From positions 1 to 64,000 of the forward strand of contig NZ_PNFV01000005.1 in assembly GCF_002940945.1 (NCBI RefSeq): a stretch of 64,000 nt of DNA, read 5' to 3'. The position numbers were made by a program, and so were the translations under genes. Under the pieces are notes generated by a model. It ran no database searches. It was not told where the DNA came from and was given only the letters and a program-made list of their open reading frames with translations. Shown piece after piece: positions 16,052-25,150 of this stretch. Positions within the stretch are counted from its first letter, which is position 1, and every line of letters starts with the position of its first letter. Source of the stretch: Limosilactobacillus pontis. Lineage in GTDB: Bacteria; Bacillota; Bacilli; Lactobacillales; Lactobacillaceae.

Positions 16052-16921
16052 ATGAAAGAGATTATCGACCAGTACTTTGATGGTGAACGGCCGCTATTCG
16101 GCGAACATGACGCCAGGATTATCCGGACCACCTTTGGCAAGGGAGAATCACCACTGAAGAACGCCCGTGACCTTGAGCTGAACAAGGTAATCTTCCAGTG
16201 GAAGTACCCGCTCTGGTATGACCAGCACGTCAAAGTCGACGATTCCATCTGGGAGACAATGTCACGATCGGGAATCTGGTATACCAAGGACATCGAGATC
16301 AACAACAGTGCTATTCAAGCGCCCAAGCAGTTCCGCCGTTGTGATGATATCCGGCTCAATAACGTCCACTTTGGGGATGCTGAGGAGACGATGTGGTCCT
16401 GTCGCAACATCAAGATGAACAACGTCCAGGTCAACGGTGACTACTTCGGGATGAATAGCGAAAATATCTACGCCGATCATCTCAACATCATCGGCAACTA
16501 TGCCTTCGATGGGGCCAAGAACGTCGAGGTCCATAACTCGACAATGGTCACCAAGGACAACTTCTGGAACTGTGAGAACGTGGTGGTCTATGACTCCTTC
16601 CTGAATGGGGAATATCTGGCCTGGAACACCAACCATATTACCCTGATCAACTGTACAATTGAGAGTGATCAGGGGCTCTGCTATACCAAGAATCTAACGA
16701 TGAAGAACTGTCGGCTCCTGCATACTGACCTGGCCTTCGAGTACTGTGAAAACATCGATGCTGAGATCAACTCTGACATCGAAAGCATCAAGAACCCAAT
16801 CAGCGGGCAGATCAAGGCCCACCACATCGATGAGATTATCATGGACCCACACGAGGTTGATCCTCATAAGACGACCATCATCACTGATGACGACTCTGCA
16901 CAGCACATTAAGCAGCACTAG
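16052..16921 (+). CDS. DUF3737 family protein (pectin-lyase-like right-handed beta-helix)
   Basis: A 289-residue cytoplasmic protein of the DUF3737 family. Repeated short strands of the type NIKMNNVQVNGDYF and NVEVHNSTMVTKDNF, each about 22 residues, indicate a right-handed beta-helix. The family is a constant upstream partner of PatB/MalY aminotransferases in lactobacilli, and its biochemical role is not known to me. GAAAGAGGGA precedes the ATG. It is followed after 15 bases by patB, so the two form an operon. Confidence 0.9.
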   Translation: MKEIIDQYFDGERPLFGEHDARIIRTTFGKGESPLKNARDLELNKVIFQWKYPLWYDQHVKVDDSIWETMSRSGIWYTKDIEINNSAIQAPKQFRRCDDIRLNNVHFGDAEETMWSCRNIKMNNVQVNGDYFGMNSENIYADHLNIIGNYAFDGAKNVEVHNSTMVTKDNFWNCENVVVYDSFLNGEYLAWNTNHITLINCTIESDQGLCYTKNLTMKNCRLLHTDLAFEYCENIDAEINSDIESIKNPISGQIKAHHIDEIIMDPHEVDPHKTTIITDDDSAQHIKQH

Positions 16922-16936
16922 GGAGGATAACTAATA

Positions 16937-18106
16937 ATGCAATATGACTTTGATACAATCCTAGACCGAAAACACACCAACTCAGAAAAATGGGCGGTGC
17001 ATGACGGTGAGTTGCCGATGACAATTGCCGATATGGACTTCAAGACAGCTCCGGAGATCATGGACGCAATGAAGAAGAAGATCGACCAGGGGGCTTTTGG
17101 CTATGAGTACCCGACACCGGAGTACTTCCAAGCCGTGGCTGCCTGGTACGCTACGGAACATCATGCTGCAGTAGAAACGGACTGGATGCGTTTTGCCACC
17201 GGGGTCATCCCAGCCATCACAGCAAGTGTCCATCATTTCAGCCATGAGGGGGACAATGTCCTGCTGATGGAACCGGTCTACAATACTTTTTACAACTCTA
17301 TTATCAATAGCGGCCGGCACGTGATTGCCAGCCAGCAGCTTTATGACCATGACCAGCATACCTACCACGTTGACTGGTATGACCTGGAAGACAAGCTGGC
17401 CAACCCGCTGACCACGCTGATGATCCTCTGCAATCCGCATAACCCGACTGGCTACGTCTGGACGAAGGATGAGCTGACTCACATCCTGTCCATAGCCAAG
17501 CGGCACGGGGTAATCGTCATCAGTGACGAGATTCATGGTGACCTGGTGCTGGACGGTCCAGACTACACGCCAGCCTTCTCACTGCCAACGGAAATTACCA
17601 CCAACCTGATCGCCCTGGTTTCGACCAGCAAGACCTTCAACCTTGCAGCCCTTCACTCTGCCACTGGAATCGTGCCAAACCCGATCTTGCGCGAACGTTT
17701 CGACCGGGCCATTAACAAGTATGAAGTGGCAGAACCGAACCTGCTGGCCATCCCAGGGGCGATTGCGGCCTACCGGCACGGTGGCGACTGGCTCCATCAG
17801 CTGAAGAAGTATGTCCTTGCCAACCGGCACTATATTGCTGACTTTATCCGACAGAACCTGCCGGAGCTACACCTGGTCCCGGGAACGGCAACCTACTTAA
17901 TCTGGATCGACACGAGTGCCATCAGTGATGATAGTAAGCAATTAGCCCAGTTTATTCGAAAGGATACCGGTCTGATCATCAACCCAGGGACTTACTATCA
18001 TGGCAACGGAGCCGGCTTTATTCGGATCAATACTGCCTACCCCCGCAAGCAGATTACGGATGCCATGCAGCGTTTGCAAAAGGCCATCAATGATTTCACA
18101 AAGTAG
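16937..18106 (+). CDS. patB: PatB/MalY-type PLP C-S lyase (cystathionine beta-lyase)
   Basis: A fold-type I PLP enzyme of 389 residues. It cleaves cystathionine or cysteine conjugates to pyruvate, ammonia and a thiol; some members act as aminotransferases. Motifs seen: the N-terminal substrate loop MTIADMDF, CNPHNPTGYVW, ISDEIHGDL with the PLP-contacting Asp, the Schiff-base Lys in STSKTFNLA, and a C-terminal FIRIN with the carboxylate-binding Arg. GGGAGG precedes the start. It forms an operon with DUF3737. The MalY/PatB family call is firm; the exact substrate is not. Confidence 0.9.
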   Translation: MQYDFDTILDRKHTNSEKWAVHDGELPMTIADMDFKTAPEIMDAMKKKIDQGAFGYEYPTPEYFQAVAAWYATEHHAAVETDWMRFATGVIPAITASVHHFSHEGDNVLLMEPVYNTFYNSIINSGRHVIASQQLYDHDQHTYHVDWYDLEDKLANPLTTLMILCNPHNPTGYVWTKDELTHILSIAKRHGVIVISDEIHGDLVLDGPDYTPAFSLPTEITTNLIALVSTSKTFNLAALHSATGIVPNPILRERFDRAINKYEVAEPNLLAIPGAIAAYRHGGDWLHQLKKYVLANRHYIADFIRQNLPELHLVPGTATYLIWIDTSAISDDSKQLAQFIRKDTGLIINPGTYYHGNGAGFIRINTAYPRKQITDAMQRLQKAINDFTK

Positions 18107-18147
18107 ATAATAAAAGGCAACCTACTAAAAAGGTTGCCTTTTATTAT
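18107..18147. terminator. Bidirectional terminator between patB and the epimerase
   Basis: ATAATAAAAGGCAACCT pairs with AGGTTGCCTTTTATTAT, giving T-runs on both strands. It serves patB (plus) and the polysaccharide operon (minus). Confidence 0.92.
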
Positions 18148-18158
18148 CAGAGCCTAGT

Positions 18159-19274
18159 TTACATAATATCTTTAGTGAGGAATTGCTTACAGCAGTCAAC
18201 AATCCGTTCAGCGGCGTGCCCATCCCCATATGGATTCTGGGCCGCGGCCATCCGTTGATATTGCTGATCATCGGTTAACAGGGCCTGCATTGCCTGACGA
18301 ACTTGTTCACGATCAGTTCCCACCAGCTTAAGGGTACCGGCCGTAACCCCCTCGGGGCGTTCCGTTGTATCGCGCAGGACCAAAACCGGCTTATTCAGGG
18401 ACGGGGCCTCCTCCTGAACGCCCCCGGAGTCGGTCATGATAAAGTGGCTGCGCGCCGCCAGATTATGGAAGTCAACTACATCCAGCGGGGCAATCAAGTG
18501 AACATTGGCAATCCCGGCAAAGGCCTGGTGGGCTTGTTCTTGAACACGGGGACTCAGGTGGACGGGGTAGACAATATCCAGGCGCGGGTCAGCCAATGCA
18601 ACGTCACGGACAGCCTGGAAGACGTTATTCATCGGTGTTCCCTGGTTCTCACGGCGGTGCATGGTCAGCAGGATAATTCGGTGGTCATCGGGAATCTGGC
18701 TGAGAACATCATGGTGGTAATCATGATTGACGGTGTACTGAAGGGCATCAATCGCCGTGTTTCCCGTCACAATAATCCGGTCAGCTGGGTGGTGTTCTTT
18801 AAGGAGGTTCTGCTTGCTGAGATCAGTCGGGGCAAAGTAAAGACTGGCCAGGTCATCCGTTAACTGACGGTTGGCTTCCTCGGGAAAAGGCGAGGCCATG
18901 TCCCAGGTCCGCAAGCCAGCCTCAACGTGCCCGACCGGGACGTGGTGGTAGAAACTGGCGAGGCTCGCCGCCATCGTGGTAGTGGTATCACCGTGGACCA
19001 GGACCATATCGGGTTGTTCCTGATCCAGGATCGGGGCCAATCCGAGGAGAACGCGGCTGGTGATCTGGTCTAAGCTCTGGTTTTTCTTCATGATCGCCAG
19101 GTCGTAATCAGGGTGGATCTGAAAGAAATCCAGCACCTGCTTAAGCATTTCACGGTGCTGGCCGGTGACAACAACGATGGGCTTGGTCTGTTCATCGGCC
19201 ACCAACTGCTTGACAACCGGTGCCATCTTGATGGCCTCGGGACGAGTCCCGAAGATAGTCATTATCTTCTGCAT
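18159..19274 (-). CDS. mnaA: UDP-N-acetylglucosamine 2-epimerase (non-hydrolysing)
   Basis: This enzyme interconverts UDP-GlcNAc and UDP-ManNAc. The length (371) and motifs are standard: GTRPEAIKMAPV at the N-terminus, VTGQHREM, HVEAGLRT, the catalytic-site LTMHRREN and the UDP-binding MTDSGGVQEEAP. It is the last gene of the minus-strand polysaccharide operon and starts directly after the GH8 gene with no gap. Its presence suggests that the polymer contains ManNAc, although UDP-ManNAc is also used for teichoic acid linkage units. Firm functional assignment. Confidence 0.95.
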   Translation of the reverse strand: MQKIMTIFGTRPEAIKMAPVVKQLVADEQTKPIVVVTGQHREMLKQVLDFFQIHPDYDLAIMKKNQSLDQITSRVLLGLAPILDQEQPDMVLVHGDTTTTMAASLASFYHHVPVGHVEAGLRTWDMASPFPEEANRQLTDDLASLYFAPTDLSKQNLLKEHHPADRIIVTGNTAIDALQYTVNHDYHHDVLSQIPDDHRIILLTMHRRENQGTPMNNVFQAVRDVALADPRLDIVYPVHLSPRVQEQAHQAFAGIANVHLIAPLDVVDFHNLAARSHFIMTDSGGVQEEAPSLNKPVLVLRDTTERPEGVTAGTLKLVGTDREQVRQAMQALLTDDQQYQRMAAAQNPYGDGHAAERIVDCCKQFLTKDIM

Positions 19275-20411
19275 TTAATTCATTCCTTTCATCGCGGCAA
19301 TGGTCGTCAGGGTGGCGTCATAGTAGTTGTTCTTAGGCAAGGGCTTACTGAAGATGAACTTCTGACTGTCGAACAGATTGTCATAGCCATTATTACGATT
19401 GAGACTTACCGCATAAAAAATCGGTGCACTGAAGCTACTAGATTGATGATGGTTCAGTTGCTTACCAGCCAGGGTGTAGCCCGCAGTGACATAATAACGG
19501 TGGCTGAAGAACTTCATCATCCGGTTAAGGGTTTTCTGTGCTTGGGGATCCTTGCTAGCCGCCAGCATCATCGGAACCCGGCAGGCGTTGTATGAGTAGT
19601 TGCCATCATTTTTGCCGGCCACTGTCCAGGGTTTGACCGGCTTGGCACCGGTGGCGGTGACCCAGGCAAAGTCGGGCACGAGACCGGTGCGGTGCTGTTG
19701 GCTAAGGTCAGCCAGGTGGGCTAGCATCCCTTTCTTGACGGTTTGCCAGCGCTGGTCATGGCTGAGTTGATAAAACTGGTCAAAGAAGGTTGGGGCAACA
19801 TCTGAGGTCCGCATCAGGCGATAATACTTGGATTTGCTAGTGGCCCAGTCACCGACCGTCAGGGCCCTGGTCTGGGGATTATACTCGTAGGCTAAAATGT
19901 CGTTGGTCAGGTGTCGTTCCAGCTTTCGATAATAGACGGCCCGCTGTGGCCAAACCGTGGCTGCCTGATCGAGGGCCCTAGCAATGAAAAGGTCCCCATC
20001 GGTCGCACTGTTAGCATCACTGACCCAGCGGCCATCTTTCTGGTACTGCCGCCACTTCATCAGGTAGGTAGCCGTTTGTTGGTGGGGACCAACGTAATCC
20101 CGGTGGGCCAGGTAGTAATTCAACAGTTGGTCAAAGTCGCGGGACTTCGCCCAACCACGTTGTCCAGCTAGGGCGGTAATGTAGAGGCCATAGCCCTGCC
20201 CCTCGGAAAGGGCGACTGGGCTGTTTCGCTGGTTGCTGGTGTTAACGAAAGCCCGCTGGGAGGACTGCTTGATGATGTAGGCCGATCGCCAGTGCTGGTA
20301 GTACTCAGCCTGAATATGACGTGGATTTTGCACCCGGACGATGATGAGGGTGGTAGTGTAAATGATAGTTACTATGGCCACCAGCAGCCACGTAAGCTTA
20401 GTTAATCGCAT
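19275..20411 (-). CDS. Glycoside hydrolase family 8 protein, exported
   Basis: A 378-residue GH8 enzyme with an N-terminal signal anchor (about 8-26). GH8 members cleave beta-1,4 glucans, xylan, chitosan, or, for Listeria PssZ, a ManNAc polymer. The general acid Glu lies in LSEGQGYGL and the Asp in SATDGDLFIARAL; YSYNACRVPM and the terminal aromatic pattern also fit. In synthase operons GH8 proteins trim or release the growing polymer outside the cell. It lies 16 bases behind the GT2 gene and abuts the epimerase gene, so it is clearly in the same operon. Confidence 0.87.
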   Translation of the reverse strand: MRLTKLTWLLVAIVTIIYTTTLIIVRVQNPRHIQAEYYQHWRSAYIIKQSSQRAFVNTSNQRNSPVALSEGQGYGLYITALAGQRGWAKSRDFDQLLNYYLAHRDYVGPHQQTATYLMKWRQYQKDGRWVSDANSATDGDLFIARALDQAATVWPQRAVYYRKLERHLTNDILAYEYNPQTRALTVGDWATSKSKYYRLMRTSDVAPTFFDQFYQLSHDQRWQTVKKGMLAHLADLSQQHRTGLVPDFAWVTATGAKPVKPWTVAGKNDGNYSYNACRVPMMLAASKDPQAQKTLNRMMKFFSHRYYVTAGYTLAGKQLNHHQSSSFSAPIFYAVSLNRNNGYDNLFDSQKFIFSKPLPKNNYYDATLTTIAAMKGMN

Positions 20412-20427
20412 AGTCGTTTCCTTTCAA

Positions 20428-21738
20428 CTAGTCATTGAACCGTTTGGTCTTCACCCAGACGTTGCCGTTGCGGCCCAGCAGGCCATCCAAGCAAACCGAA
20501 CAGACGGCATGGATAGAGACAACGATGAAGAGCTGGGAATAGGTGAAGTAGGAGGCCAGGGATAACCAGACCTGCCCGGTTGTTGCCTGGCCGAATTGGG
20601 TGGCCATTGCAATCGAAATCTGGAGGGTGTATAAGACGATCATCATCAGCCAGTTCAACAGCAATATCTGCATGATTAGGATGTTACTCTCACCAAAGGT
20701 AAATGGGATAGCCAGGGCCGGGTTAAACAGCCGGGCCAACAGGACGCTCACGTTGGCGAGAAAGATGATATCTGACAAGACAATGGCCGCGTTGAACCAG
20801 AAGAAGGTGCAGGAGTAGTAGAAGGTTTCCAGCTTGACGCGCCAGTTGCTGTGGTCAAAGAGGTGGCGGAAGTTATGGATAACCACCTGGTAATTTCCCT
20901 TTGCCCAACGCAAACGCTGGAAGTAATAGTCGTGGATACGTTCCGGCTCCTGCTGAAAGGCCTCTGAATTGTAAGCCAGGGCAATCAGCTTACCGCTTTG
21001 CATGATCTTAAACGAGATATCGGTATCCTCAGTGAGGGCCCCGTTACGCCAGCCACCGATCTCCTGGACAAACTGGCGCTGGATGATGAAGTTCGTGCCG
21101 GGGATCCGGCCGATCTTAAAAAGGTGCCAAATTGCACAGTGCTGGATTCGCTGGGTAACGACGATTTCCTGATTAATACACCGGGTCAGGAAGTTCTGCT
21201 GAGCGTTGCGGGTCTTGTTACGGCCAAAAACAGCAACGTAGCGCTCCGGATTCTCTAGCGCCTTGCGGACAAGAAAGTAGAGGGCATTGGTCTCTGGCAT
21301 GGCATCCGCATCGTAGACCCCGATGTAGTCGCCGTGAGCCATCTTGAGAGCATCGTTGAGGACTCCCGCCTTCCCGCCGTCACCGGTCCGTTCAATAATC
21401 TTGACGTTTCGGTTGCGATAACGGGGATCATCAAGGGCGCGGCGCATCTCGGCCGCGGTCTGGTCGGCACAGTTATCCGCAAAGAGGAGTAGTTCCACCC
21501 GATCAGCTGGGTAGTTCATATCGAGAATGGCCCGGGTTGTTTGAGCGATCACGACCTCCTCGTTGTGGGCGGGGACCACGATGGTGATCATGGGGTAGCG
21601 CAACAATGGGGTGGTCGTGACCAGCTTGGTACTGTGCTTGAGCCAGAAATCCGTAGCCCCACCGAGGGTAACGATTGACATGAAAAGGGAGATCTAAATT
21701 GAGACCAAGGTAATGATCATTAACGTTTCCTGAACCAT
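20428..21738 (-). pseudogene. Processive GT2 glycosyltransferase (polysaccharide synthase), amber codon at position 15
   Basis: A membrane synthase of the PgaC/PssC/BcsA type. The natural start is ATG at 21738, overlapping the stop of the upstream small gene. Codon 15 (21696-21694, minus) is TAG, in the middle of the first transmembrane helix; the frame is otherwise open. From Met at 21681 on, 417 residues remain: PAHNEE, DAD (YDADAMPE), TEDTD, and QRLRW, followed by several membrane helices. No ribosome site precedes that Met, so re-initiation would be weak and the product would lack part of helix 1. This is either a recent loss of function or a sequence error. Its partners (degenerate GGDEF protein, GH8, epimerase) are intact. 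Confidence 0.8.
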
Positions 21739-21896
21739 CAGTCCTTATCCCCCTTTGAGTAGAACTGCTGATCGTAGTGCAGCATTGTCCGTTCCACCCG
21801 ATAGTAAATTATCCACTGACAGACGAACAGAACCATGATGAGGACAAAGAAACTGAAGGTGATGACCATCGCCAGCCAAAAGAACCAACTAACCAA
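21738..21896 (-). CDS. 52-residue membrane protein of the polysaccharide operon
   Basis: A short frame too small for routine calling. A TTG start overlaps the stop of the upstream GGDEF-like gene, with GGGGGATGA upstream as ribosome site. Its TGA overlaps the ATG of the GT2 gene (TGATG). It has one transmembrane helix (about 4-31, rich in Phe, Val and Trp) and a charged cytoplasmic tail (VERTMLHYDQQFYSKGDKD). Overlap at both ends argues that it is real and translationally coupled. It may be a PgaD-like synthase partner; there is no sequence recognition. Confidence 0.65.
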   Translation of the reverse strand: MVSWFFWLAMVITFSFFVLIMVLFVCQWIIYYRVERTMLHYDQQFYSKGDKD

Positions 21897-22758
21897 TTAC
21901 GTCATCCCCCTTCATATACTCCACGATTAGGTCAGTCTCCATATCCCGGTCGATGTGTCGCATAACATCTGTCAGCTCTTGATAGCTATCAGCATTTTCA
22001 GAACTGATCTTCTTATCGCCCCATTTGAACTGAGGTGTAGCGTGACCGATTCGTAGCTGATCCAAATGCTGTTGAGTCAGGCGGTTACGATAGTTATAGG
22101 TCCGCTGATGCAGATTAAATGAAATGATCAAAAAAGTTCCATGTCCCAAATAGTAGAGTGACTCGGACGGCAAGCGATCCTCCTTCAGAATTTTAGCTAT
22201 TGCCCGAAGCACTTTATTGTACTCATGTTTATGAAACTGTTGGATCTGCCTGTTATGCGACCAATGAATCGCCGTTGTGTTAAGCCATTGGGCGTCATGC
22301 TGGTCTTCTTGAATGAATTGCCGCGCCTTCCGGTAGATTTTTTCGGCATTATACCTGGTCTGTAGTTTAGTTATCTGGTCATAGTGGGCTGCATAACTAT
22401 TGATGTCAGCCCGGTTACGGTCGATCCATCCCCAGCCGGAAAGAATGTAGCGGCTGAGTGCACTGAAGCTGGCACAGATCGGAAAGGCCAGCAGCAAGCC
22501 CAGTTTGAGGGGCGTTGTCATCACGATGTATCCCATCAGCAAAATTGTACTCCCGATGGTGGTCAGCCCAATAATCAGCCAGGTTATGAGAATACTGGGG
22601 ATGAAGGTTCCCGCAGCCATTCCCAAGAGGATCAGGATCATCATCGCGGTACTTACGGTGATCGAGTATTGTCCTGCCCACCACATCAGAAATGCAATCA
22701 GGACCCCCATCATGAAGAGGACGGTCAACCCAATTTCAACTATATGTCGCCGTATCAA
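21889..22758 (-). CDS. Membrane protein with degenerate GGDEF domain
   Basis: A 289-residue protein: four to five transmembrane helices (about 8-110) and a cytoplasmic GGDEF-like domain. HYDQITKLQTRYNAEKI matches the start of GGDEF domains, and FHKHEYNKVLRAIAKIL the central helix. The signature loop reads YLGHGTF (203-209) in place of RxGGDEF, so it should not make c-di-GMP. In Listeria Pss and in PelD systems such degenerate domains bind c-di-GMP or regulate the synthase. TTG start with AAGGAG 10 bases upstream. It is the first gene of the operon running to the epimerase. Receptor function is inferred. Confidence 0.75.
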   Translation of the reverse strand: MIRRHIVEIGLTVLFMMGVLIAFLMWWAGQYSITVSTAMMILILLGMAAGTFIPSILITWLIIGLTTIGSTILLMGYIVMTTPLKLGLLLAFPICASFSALSRYILSGWGWIDRNRADINSYAAHYDQITKLQTRYNAEKIYRKARQFIQEDQHDAQWLNTTAIHWSHNRQIQQFHKHEYNKVLRAIAKILKEDRLPSESLYYLGHGTFLIISFNLHQRTYNYRNRLTQQHLDQLRIGHATPQFKWGDKKISSENADSYQELTDVMRHIDRDMETDLIVEYMKGDDVIG

Positions 22759-22978
22759 TTTATATTGTCTCCTTTTTTAATTTGCGCTGAACAATTTTAG
22801 CAAATTTGTTTTATGTTGAAAAGATGCATGACAACGGCCACAATCTTATTTATGTTATCAGCCTTACTAAATGTAAGCTTTTCCATAATTATTAACTGTT
22901 AATATTTTATTGCGAAGCGGGATAACCTTTTGCTAAGATAGGGGTACCATAGTAAGAATTTTGATGGAGGGAATTATT

Positions 22979-23452
22979 TTGAAAAACAAGACCGTTTACT
23001 TCTGCGCTGGCTGGTTTACCGACAAGCAAAACAAGGCCTATCAACAGGCAATGCAAGCAATCAAGGAAAATCCAACCATCGATGTTGAGAATTCATACAT
23101 CCCACTTCAGCATCAATACAAGGGACTGCGGGTTGATGAACACCCAGAATTATTAGAGGATCGTGAATGGGCCACCGCAACCTACAACGGTGACCGGGTC
23201 GGGGTATCCACCTCAGATATGCTTCTAGCAGTTTATATTCCTGAGGAAGAAGATGTTGGAATGGGCGTTGAGCTGGGGATGGCCCGGGCCCTCGGCAAGT
23301 ACATCATGGTGGTAATCCCGGATGAAGATTACGGGAAACCGATCAACCTGATGAGTTGGGGAATCGCGGATAACTTCATCAAGTTATCCGACCTGGCTAG
23401 TCATGATTTCAACAAACCAAGTTTCAACTTTTACGATGGCTCAGTTTATTAA
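22979..23452 (+). CDS. ndt: Nucleoside 2-deoxyribosyltransferase
   Basis: This enzyme exchanges bases between 2'-deoxyribonucleosides in nucleoside salvage, typical of lactobacilli lacking de novo routes. From the TTG start at 22979 (GGAGGG 8 bases upstream) the protein is 157 residues, the usual family length. The catalytic nucleophile Glu98 lies in GMGVELGMA, and WFTDKQNKAY, VDEHPE, ATATYN and PDEDYGKPINLMSWG are all present. Single gene, divergent from the polysaccharide operon, with its own terminator. Confidence 0.96.
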   Translation: MKNKTVYFCAGWFTDKQNKAYQQAMQAIKENPTIDVENSYIPLQHQYKGLRVDEHPELLEDREWATATYNGDRVGVSTSDMLLAVYIPEEEDVGMGVELGMARALGKYIMVVIPDEDYGKPINLMSWGIADNFIKLSDLASHDFNKPSFNFYDGSVY

Positions 23453-23459
23453 TAAGATG

Positions 23460-23501
23460 AAAAGCGGAAGAGTTCCACAAAAATGGTACTCTTCCGCTTT
23501 T
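23460..23501. terminator. Bidirectional terminator between ndt and the HAD gene
   Basis: AAAAGCGGAAGAGT-TCCA pairs with TGG-TACTCTTCCGCTTTT around a short A-rich loop. Confidence 0.9.
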
Positions 23502-23513
23502 GATATCCGGATA

Positions 23514-24335
23514 CTATTTAGGCAATGATAGATCAAACAACTCTGCAATTTCCTTCAAAAGTCCATTATGATTATTATCGCTGTGGGTGACGCGGTCGGC
23601 CACCGCTAGCAGGTCAGCAGTGGCGTTTTTCATTGCGTAGCCACATCCTGCTCGTTGGATCATTGCCAAGTCGTTGCTAGTATCACCAAAGGCTACCAGT
23701 TCGTCCATCTTACCACCCAACTGGTTAACTAGTTGGGTCAGACCAATTGCCTTGTCGACTCCGGCAGGAAGAACATCGATCCCATAAGCACCGCTATAGG
23801 TCGCATGGACCTGGGGGAACCGTTGGTTGAGCTGGTGAACCTGACTCATAATCCAGTCAATCGCCGGTCGACGTTTAAACCAGTTAAGGTTTAGGTTGAA
23901 GATTGGCTCGTTGACTTCCGCCAGATTTATAAAGTAACAATGATGAGGATAGTAGGGAACCGCAACATCTTTAAACTGATCGCTGATAAAGGTCTGGTTA
24001 GCACCCGATAGTGAAAGCAGGTCTGGCTGTAGCTGAAGTGTTTGCTCCCACGCGAGTAGCTGGGCAATTATCGCACGATCATGTGGTTTGCTAAATTGTT
24101 CATAACCATTGCTGATTATTCTACCGCCATTCTCAGCAACAAAGTTCTTTACCAGCGGACTGTCGGCAAAAATTGTTTGAAGGGCATCGAGACTATTGCC
24201 GCTTGCGACAATCAGGTCAACTCCCTGTTGGGCAAGTTGACGCACCACCGCATTAAAGCAAGCTATATCATAATGGTCATTATCATCGAGTAGGGTACCG
24301 TCAACATCGACAGCAACAAATCGCCATTTTTTCAT
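23514..24335 (-). CDS. Cof-type HAD phosphatase
   Basis: A 273-residue cytoplasmic HAD hydrolase of the Cof/IIB subgroup, which dephosphorylates sugar phosphates or similar small metabolites. Motif I is VDVDGTLLDD (residues 8-17), motif II VASGNS, motif III the Lys in DKAIGLTQL, and motif IV FGDTSNDLAMI. The cap region is of type C2. Start with AGAGGTATTAG upstream. The substrate cannot be predicted. Single gene, convergent with ndt. Confidence 0.92.
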   Translation of the reverse strand: MKKWRFVAVDVDGTLLDDNDHYDIACFNAVVRQLAQQGVDLIVASGNSLDALQTIFADSPLVKNFVAENGGRIISNGYEQFSKPHDRAIIAQLLAWEQTLQLQPDLLSLSGANQTFISDQFKDVAVPYYPHHCYFINLAEVNEPIFNLNLNWFKRRPAIDWIMSQVHQLNQRFPQVHATYSGAYGIDVLPAGVDKAIGLTQLVNQLGGKMDELVAFGDTSNDLAMIQRAGCGYAMKNATADLLAVADRVTHSDNNHNGLLKEIAELFDLSLPK

Positions 24336-24436
24336 TTGCTAATACCTCTTTACATATAAATAGGAAGAAACTATTTTAGATTTGATGTTTTTATTACCAT
24401 TTTATCAGGGATGCGCTATAATAAATACCAGATAAG

Positions 24437-24508
24437 GCGCCCTTAGTGTAAAGGATAGCACATGAGATTTCGGTCCTCATGATCCGGGTTCGATTCCCGG
24501 GGGGCGCA
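24437..24508 (+). tRNA. tRNA-Arg (anticodon probably UCG)
   Basis: A cloverleaf of 72 nt without encoded CCA: acceptor GCGCCCT/GGGGCGC, D stem GTGT/GCAC, anticodon stem TGAGA/CCTCA (one A-C mismatch), T stem CCGGG/CCCGG with TTCGATT. Standard loop numbering gives anticodon TCG. The isotype is fairly sure, the exact anticodon less so because of the mismatch. Confidence 0.8.
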
Positions 24509-24535
24509 TTTTTTAAGAATACAAGAGGAACACGA

Positions 24536-24577
24536 AAAGCCTACAATCGTTGTTAAATAAGCGTTTGTAGGCTTTCA
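24536..24577 (+). terminator. Terminator downstream of tRNA-Arg
   Basis: Stem AAAGCCTACAA/TTGTAGGCTTT followed by a T-rich stretch (ATTTTT). Confidence 0.7.
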
Positions 24578-24641
24578 CGTATTTTTAAGAGAGAAAAAGT
24601 ACGATGTCTGCACACATTAGGAAATAAAAGGGAGCCATATT

Positions 24642-24843
24642 TTGCCGGCAAAGAAGAAATTTACACCAGAGGAGGCACGGCAGCGGCAAATTAACCGGGT
24701 GAATGCGTATAACCGTATACATAAGCTTACCGGAACCAAAAGAAGTCACGGGCATGGGGGGGACGAACGACGCTACCCGGGAAGAGCCGGAAGAATTGCG
24801 CAGGTTGATTGATGAGAGATTAAAAGAACTTTCGAAAAATTAG
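24642..24843 (+). pseudogene. Decayed small gene (mobile-element-type protein)
   Basis: A TTG start with GGGAG 7 bases upstream opens a Lys/Arg-rich frame (PAKKKFTPEEARQRQINR) resembling small proteins of phages and integrative elements. The continuation in the same frame turns into a low-quality tail, while the next frame gives a plausible acidic C-terminus (EEPEELRRLIDERLKELSKN) ending at TAG 24843. This fits a frameshifted remnant. Family unknown. Confidence 0.4.
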
Positions 24844-25150
24844 AAACGTCGGGCGCTTTGCCTGATATAATCCATATATAGTGATTAACGAGGGCAAAAT
24901 AAATGACAGTAAGCAAAGCGAATATTTTTGAAAAGAACCGCTGTCAGCTATATCCATAAGGAGTTAACACTTACCGACTTTTAAAGTACTTAAAATAAAT
25001 AATTTCTTCTATTATATAACTTGTTTTACTGCATACAAATAGGATATAGTGTAAGCGTGGTTGAGATGAGGAGTCGCGACCTTGTTAAAGCCACGGCGTT
25101 CCGGAAGTGATTCCCTGAATCCGGAAAGGGGGATGATCTAATGGAAACAA

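Noticed and set aside
24490..24520. attL/attR duplication of the tRNA-Arg 3' end
   Set aside because: No second copy of the tRNA 3' sequence was noticed up to the recombinase gene, so a tRNA-targeted element cannot be claimed.
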